Below, in pieces: positions 60,439 through 64,000 of a DNA stretch of 64,000 bases. A program made the position numbers and the translations under genes. The DNA comes from CAYXSX01 sp964467925. GTDB taxonomy: Bacteria > Pseudomonadota > Alphaproteobacteria > Micavibrionales > Micavibrionaceae. Numbering within the stretch: the stretch's first letter is position 1; every line of letters starts with the position of its first letter. The notes under the pieces are model-generated. The model searched no databases, was not told the origin of the DNA, and saw nothing but the letters and a program-made list of their open reading frames with translations. The stretch spans positions 62,001 to 126,000 of the forward strand of contig CAYXSX010000003.1 of assembly GCA_964467925.1 (NCBI GenBank). The letters are read 5' to 3'.

Positions 60439-61236
60439 ATGAACGTTGTCGCCATTATTCCCGCCCGTATGGGTTCGTCCCGTTTTCCCGGAAAGCCGAT
60501 GGCCAAGATGATGGGCATGCCGATGATTGGCCATGTTTATCTGCGCACCGCCATGGCGGAAAGCCTGTCTGATTGCTGGGTGGCGACCTGTGATGAAGAA
60601 ATCAAAGCCTATATCGAATCTATTGGTGGCAAGGCCGTGATGACGGTCGATACGCATGAGCGCTGCTCTGACCGCACCGCCGAGGCTATGTTGAAAATCG
60701 AGGAGCAGACGGGCAAGAAAATCGACATGGTCGTGATGGTGCAGGGCGATGAGCCGCTGGTTACGCCTGAGATGATCGATGCTTCTGTAATGGCTTTGAA
60801 GGGTGCGTCCGGCGTTGGTGTTGCCTGCCTTATGGCCGATATCGAGGACGAGGAGTCCTTTAACGACCATAACGAAATCAAGGTCGTGGTTGATAAAAAC
60901 GACCGCGCGATCTACATGTCCCGCGAGCCTATCCCGACGACTAGTCGCGGCGCGACCGCCGCCACAAGCCGCCGTTTGAAGCAGGTTTGTATTATTCCCT
61001 TTACGCGCGAATACCTCCTGCGGTTTAACGATCTGGAACCGAGTTCGCTGGAGATCGCGGAATCAATCGACCTTAACCGCTGTCTCGAACACGGCGATCC
61101 CGTGCAGATGGCCCATATCAATGGCGCGATGTACAGCGTGGATACGCCGGACGATTTACGCGCGGCGGAGGAAATTCTTGGCAACGATCCGCTGATTAAA
61201 TCCTATCTGGATGCAAAGAAAACTGCGGCGGCATAA
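60439..61236 (+). CDS. KdsB-like CMP-ulosonate cytidylyltransferase
   Basis: 265 residues. IIPARMGSSRFPGKPMAKM, WVATCDEEIKAY, HERCSDRTAEAML (KdsB has HxSGTDR), VMVQGDEPLVTPEMI and EIKVVVDKNDRAIYMSREPIP match the 3-deoxy-manno-octulosonate cytidylyltransferase family. The substrate motif differs (RCSDRTAEA versus SGTDRvaE) and there is an extra C-terminal end, so it may use a related acid rather than KDO. It starts directly after the aldolase stop, with AAAAGGAGA ahead. Confidence 0.85.
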   Translation: MNVVAIIPARMGSSRFPGKPMAKMMGMPMIGHVYLRTAMAESLSDCWVATCDEEIKAYIESIGGKAVMTVDTHERCSDRTAEAMLKIEEQTGKKIDMVVMVQGDEPLVTPEMIDASVMALKGASGVGVACLMADIEDEESFNDHNEIKVVVDKNDRAIYMSREPIPTTSRGATAATSRRLKQVCIIPFTREYLLRFNDLEPSSLEIAESIDLNRCLEHGDPVQMAHINGAMYSVDTPDDLRAAEEILGNDPLIKSYLDAKKTAAA

Positions 61237-62174
61237 TGGGAAAAATCCTGATCACCACATCGAGTTTCGATCTTGAAACGCCGGAGATAAAGGCGCTGGA
61301 GGCGGCGGGGTACGAGGTTATTCTTAACCCACATAAGCGCCGCCTGACCGAGAGCGAAGTGGCGCAGCTTTTAACGCCCGATATCACGGGCATGATCGCG
61401 GGCGTTGAGCCGCTGACCCGCAACGTCATTGAGGGCGCAAGCGGCCTCAAGGTCATTTCCCGCTGCGGCACGGGGCTGGATAGTGTCGATATGGAGGCCG
61501 CCGCCGCACGCGGTATCGAGGTTTGCAATACGCCTGACGCGCCCGCCAAGGCCGTGGCAGAGCTGGCGGTGGGGCTGATTTTTTCGCTGATGCGTATGAT
61601 CCCGCTGCAGGACCGCGCTATCCGTAACGGTGAATGGGAACGCCCGATGGGCCGCCTTTTGAGCGAGCAGACGCTGGGCCTTGTTGGGTTCGGGCGCATC
61701 GGCAAACTGGTGGCCTCGCATTTAAAACCGCTGGGCTGTGAGATAATTTTTTACGATCCGTATGCAAAGGGTGATGGGTTGGCGCAATATCTGGCTCTGG
61801 ACGCTCTTTTGGAACGCGCCGATATCGTCAGCCTGCATATGCCCGCAACCGATGAAACGCGCGATATGGTGAACGCTGATTTCCTCGGTCAAATGAAGCC
61901 GGGCAGTTATCTGGTGAACACCGCCCGCGGGGAACTGGTGGATGAAGAGGCACTTGTCTCTGCTCTCGAAAGCGGCCATCTTGCGGGCGCTGCGCTGGAC
62001 GTTTACAAGGATGAGCCCTATAAAGGCCCGCTGACCAGTCTGTCCAATGTGATATTATCCGCTCATACGGGTTCTTACGCGAAAGAAACCCGTGCGCAGC
62101 AGGAGGCGGAAGCCGCGCGCAATTTGCTTGCCGCGCTTGGTGCAAGCAACGACAAGGAGAAAGCCTATGGCTAA
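61236..62174 (+). CDS. D-3-phosphoglycerate-dehydrogenase-like 2-hydroxyacid dehydrogenase
   Basis: 312 residues. NAD site LVGFGRIGKLVASHLKPLGC, catalytic Arg in NTARGELVDEEAL, Glu in DVYKDEPYKGPL and His in ILSAHTGSYA. There is no C-terminal ACT domain, so it is not a regulated SerA. It probably oxidises or reduces a 2-hydroxy/2-keto sugar acid of the operon pathway. The start overlaps the KdsB-like stop (TAATG), and the end overlaps the epimerase by eight bases. Confidence 0.85.
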   Translation: MGKILITTSSFDLETPEIKALEAAGYEVILNPHKRRLTESEVAQLLTPDITGMIAGVEPLTRNVIEGASGLKVISRCGTGLDSVDMEAAAARGIEVCNTPDAPAKAVAELAVGLIFSLMRMIPLQDRAIRNGEWERPMGRLLSEQTLGLVGFGRIGKLVASHLKPLGCEIIFYDPYAKGDGLAQYLALDALLERADIVSLHMPATDETRDMVNADFLGQMKPGSYLVNTARGELVDEEALVSALESGHLAGAALDVYKDEPYKGPLTSLSNVILSAHTGSYAKETRAQQEAEAARNLLAALGASNDKEKAYG

Positions 62175-63069
62175 AGAAAAAGTTTTGATTACAGGCGGGA
62201 GCGGTTTTCTCGGCTCCCACACTGCCAATGCGTTGACCCGCGCCGGTTATGAGGTCCGCATTTTTGACCGCGCGGAATCGCCTTATAAACTGCCGGAACA
62301 GGAAATGATTATCGGCGATATTACCGACCGCGCCGCGCTGGAAAAAGCGATGGATGGTTGCAGCTATGTCTATCACCTTGCCGGAATTGCCGATATTGCC
62401 GAAGCGGGAAGCGATCCCGCGCGCACTTGCGAGGTGAATGTGCAAGGCACGATCGGCGTCTTGGACGCAGCAAAAACCGCAGGCGTTAAACGTTTCATAT
62501 TCGCCAGCACCGTTTACGTGTATTCCAATTCCGGCGGGTTTTACCGCGCCAGTAAACAGGCCTGCGAAGCTTTTATCGAGCTATATCAGGAGCATTTCAA
62601 CCTGCCTTATACGATCCTTCGTTATGGCTCTCTGTACGGGCGGCGTGCGGGGCCGGAAAACGGCATTTACAAGATCATAAAATCGGCCATTGAAAACGGA
62701 GAAATCACCTATAACGGCGATCCAGACGCTATGCGCGAATATATTCATGTGGCCGATGCGGCGAAATTATCTGTCGAGATTCTGGAAGAAAAATACAAAA
62801 ACCGCCATGTGGTTCTAACAGGGAACGAACGCCTGCGAGTGGCCGATTTGATGCGCATGGTGGCCGAAATGCTTCCCGAAAAACCCGCCTTGAAATTCGG
62901 CGAGAAGAACCTTCAGGGTCATTACGTCATGACGCCTTATAATTATTCGCCCAAATTAGGTTTGAAACTGGTCAGCAATGATCATATCGATCTGGGACAG
63001 GGTTTGCTGGACTGTATCGCTGCCTATTATGAAGACCAGCCTGAAGCAAAGAGAAAGCGTGCTTCATGA
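62167..63069 (+). CDS. NAD-dependent sugar epimerase/dehydratase (extended SDR)
   Basis: 300 residues. VLITGGSGFLGSHTANALT is the NAD-binding loop, and the active-site Tyr and Lys lie in GGFYRASKQACEAFIE. YTILRYGSLYGRRAG and YIHVADAAKLSVEIL are typical of nucleotide-sugar SDRs. ATG 62167 gives the canonical N terminus with AAGGAGAAAG upstream. It overlaps the dehydrogenase by eight bases and the methyltransferase by four. The exact sugar is unknown. Confidence 0.9.
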   Translation: MAKEKVLITGGSGFLGSHTANALTRAGYEVRIFDRAESPYKLPEQEMIIGDITDRAALEKAMDGCSYVYHLAGIADIAEAGSDPARTCEVNVQGTIGVLDAAKTAGVKRFIFASTVYVYSNSGGFYRASKQACEAFIELYQEHFNLPYTILRYGSLYGRRAGPENGIYKIIKSAIENGEITYNGDPDAMREYIHVADAAKLSVEILEEKYKNRHVVLTGNERLRVADLMRMVAEMLPEKPALKFGEKNLQGHYVMTPYNYSPKLGLKLVSNDHIDLGQGLLDCIAAYYEDQPEAKRKRAS

Positions 63070-64000
63070 GTCTTGCAGTACAAGCAGCTACTGCTATAAA
63101 GGAAGAAGAGATCAGGCCCGACGAATTGTTTGGGGAATTCTTGTCACTTGCCGCTGATGATGCTGAAAATTTTTTTGATCATTCAAATTTTGTAAAAATC
63201 AATTGTCCTGCATGCGGAGCGGCAGAAACGAGAGATAGTTTTATAAAATTTAGTTTCAAATATGGCGCATGCGAGAAATGTGGAACTCTCTATGCTTGTT
63301 CAAGGCCTACGGCCAAAGCTTTGCTTGATTATTATGCACAATCACGGTCTCAAGATTACTGGGTTAATGTAATTTTAAAGAAGACTGGTGAAAAGCGGGA
63401 ACAATCCATTTTGCGCCCCAATCTGGAACGTATAGAAGAGCTTTTAAAAGAGCGCAAGCGCAGCCCTCGTATCGCTCTTGATGTAGGCGCAGCTAACGGC
63501 GCTTTTCTGTTGGCGTTAAAGGAAAACTGTCCGGACTTAGACTTAGTGGCCGTAGAGCCTGGTCAGACGGCAGCTGAAAAATGTAGATCAAACGGAATAA
63601 AAGTTTATGAGGACTTTGTCGAAAACTGCGCAGGGGATGAGGGGGTCTGTGGTGATTTGGTGACCTGCTTTGAAGTTTTTGAGCACGTACAGGATCCTTT
63701 AAAATTTGCAAAAGCTGTTTGTGATGTGACGCTGCCCGGTGGAATGGCGGTTGTAAGCTGTTTGGGTTCTGATGGGTTTGATATACAGTTGTTATGGGAC
63801 AAGTCCCGTTCTGTAATGCCGCCTTATCATCTGAACTTTTTATCCAAACAGGGAATGGAAACGCTTTTTATGAAGGCTGGGTTTGATCATGTTGAAGTTC
63901 TCTCCCCAGGCCGGCTCGATGTACAGATAGTACGAAATAGTATTGAGCGGGATATAGTTCCCGATCAGATGAGCCGTTTTGAAAAATTGCTGCTTTCCAA
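63066..64000 (+). CDS. Class I SAM-dependent methyltransferase with Cys-rich N terminus (3' truncated by window)
   Basis: Open to the last base, so the C terminus is outside. An N-terminal zinc-type set CPACGAAETRD ... CEKCGTLYAC (two CxxC pairs) precedes a Rossmann-type SAM domain. Motif I is IALDVGAANGAFLLAL, with the acidic residue after strand 2 in LVAVEPGQTAAEKC, and motif post-I FEVFEHVQDPLKFAK. This is the layout of sugar C-methyltransferase-like proteins of glycan loci. AT-richer than the preceding genes. Its start overlaps the epimerase stop (ATGA). Confidence 0.8.
   Translation, partial: MSLAVQAATAIKEEEIRPDELFGEFLSLAADDAENFFDHSNFVKINCPACGAAETRDSFIKFSFKYGACEKCGTLYACSRPTAKALLDYYAQSRSQDYWVNVILKKTGEKREQSILRPNLERIEELLKERKRSPRIALDVGAANGAFLLALKENCPDLDLVAVEPGQTAAEKCRSNGIKVYEDFVENCAGDEGVCGDLVTCFEVFEHVQDPLKFAKAVCDVTLPGGMAVVSCLGSDGFDIQLLWDKSRSVMPPYHLNFLSKQGMETLFMKAGFDHVEVLSPGRLDVQIVRNSIERDIVPDQMSRFEKLLLS

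Overview
The window reads as chromosomal DNA of an alphaproteobacterium. Evidence: a Usg-family gene (6415-6678), the rpsT-dnaA neighbourhood, an alphaproteobacterial-style RpoH promoter before groESL, and several families of short palindromic repeats of the kind common in this class. The presence of DotL/DotM-type secretion proteins suggests a deep-branching or host/prey-associated lineage, but the species cannot be named from the sequence alone.

Layout. 1-6.7 kb: end of a glycosyltransferase, a large proline-rich protein of unknown function, heme A synthase, a ferredoxin and usg. 6.8-12 kb: unknown genes, the heat-shock operon groES-groEL, and an XRE regulator with a DUF2156-like acyltransferase. 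12.1-14.8 kb: a candidate small RNA, mutM and rpsT. 15.3-31.3 kb: the replication core dnaA ... dnaN-recF ... gyrB. It is interrupted by a complete late biotin operon (bioB, zntB, bioF, bioD, GNAT, bioA and a ferritin-like gene) and by a few AT-rich single genes. 31.3-35 kb: a PEBP protein, argS and a degenerate Fic-like protein. 35-39.7 kb: a leftward type IVB secretion coupling module (dotM, an unknown membrane protein, dotL, a pilin-like protein). 39.9-40.1 kb: tRNA-Thr and tRNA-Gln. 40.2-45.3 kb: a TetR-controlled RND efflux system.

45.3-64 kb is a surface-glycan locus. It holds an ABC exporter, pseudaminic-acid genes (pseB, pseC, pseI, pseG, pseF), a formyltransferase that may stand in for the missing PseH acetyltransferase, and a HisH-HisF-WbpG-type amidotransferase set. 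Next comes a tightly overlapping run: HAD phosphatase, 6-phosphogluconolactonase-like, HpcH/HpaI aldolase, KdsB-like cytidylyltransferase, 2-hydroxyacid dehydrogenase, sugar epimerase and methyltransferase. That run looks like a second, uncharacterised CMP-activated ulosonic-acid pathway.

The most unusual signal is that three genes (bioA, the adjacent ferritin-like gene and argS) carry in-frame palindromic repeats. Sister copies of two of these repeat families lie in intergenic DNA of the same window. This resembles the Rickettsia palindromic elements but uses different sequences. Coordinates of motifs were read by eye; no alignment or folding program was run.
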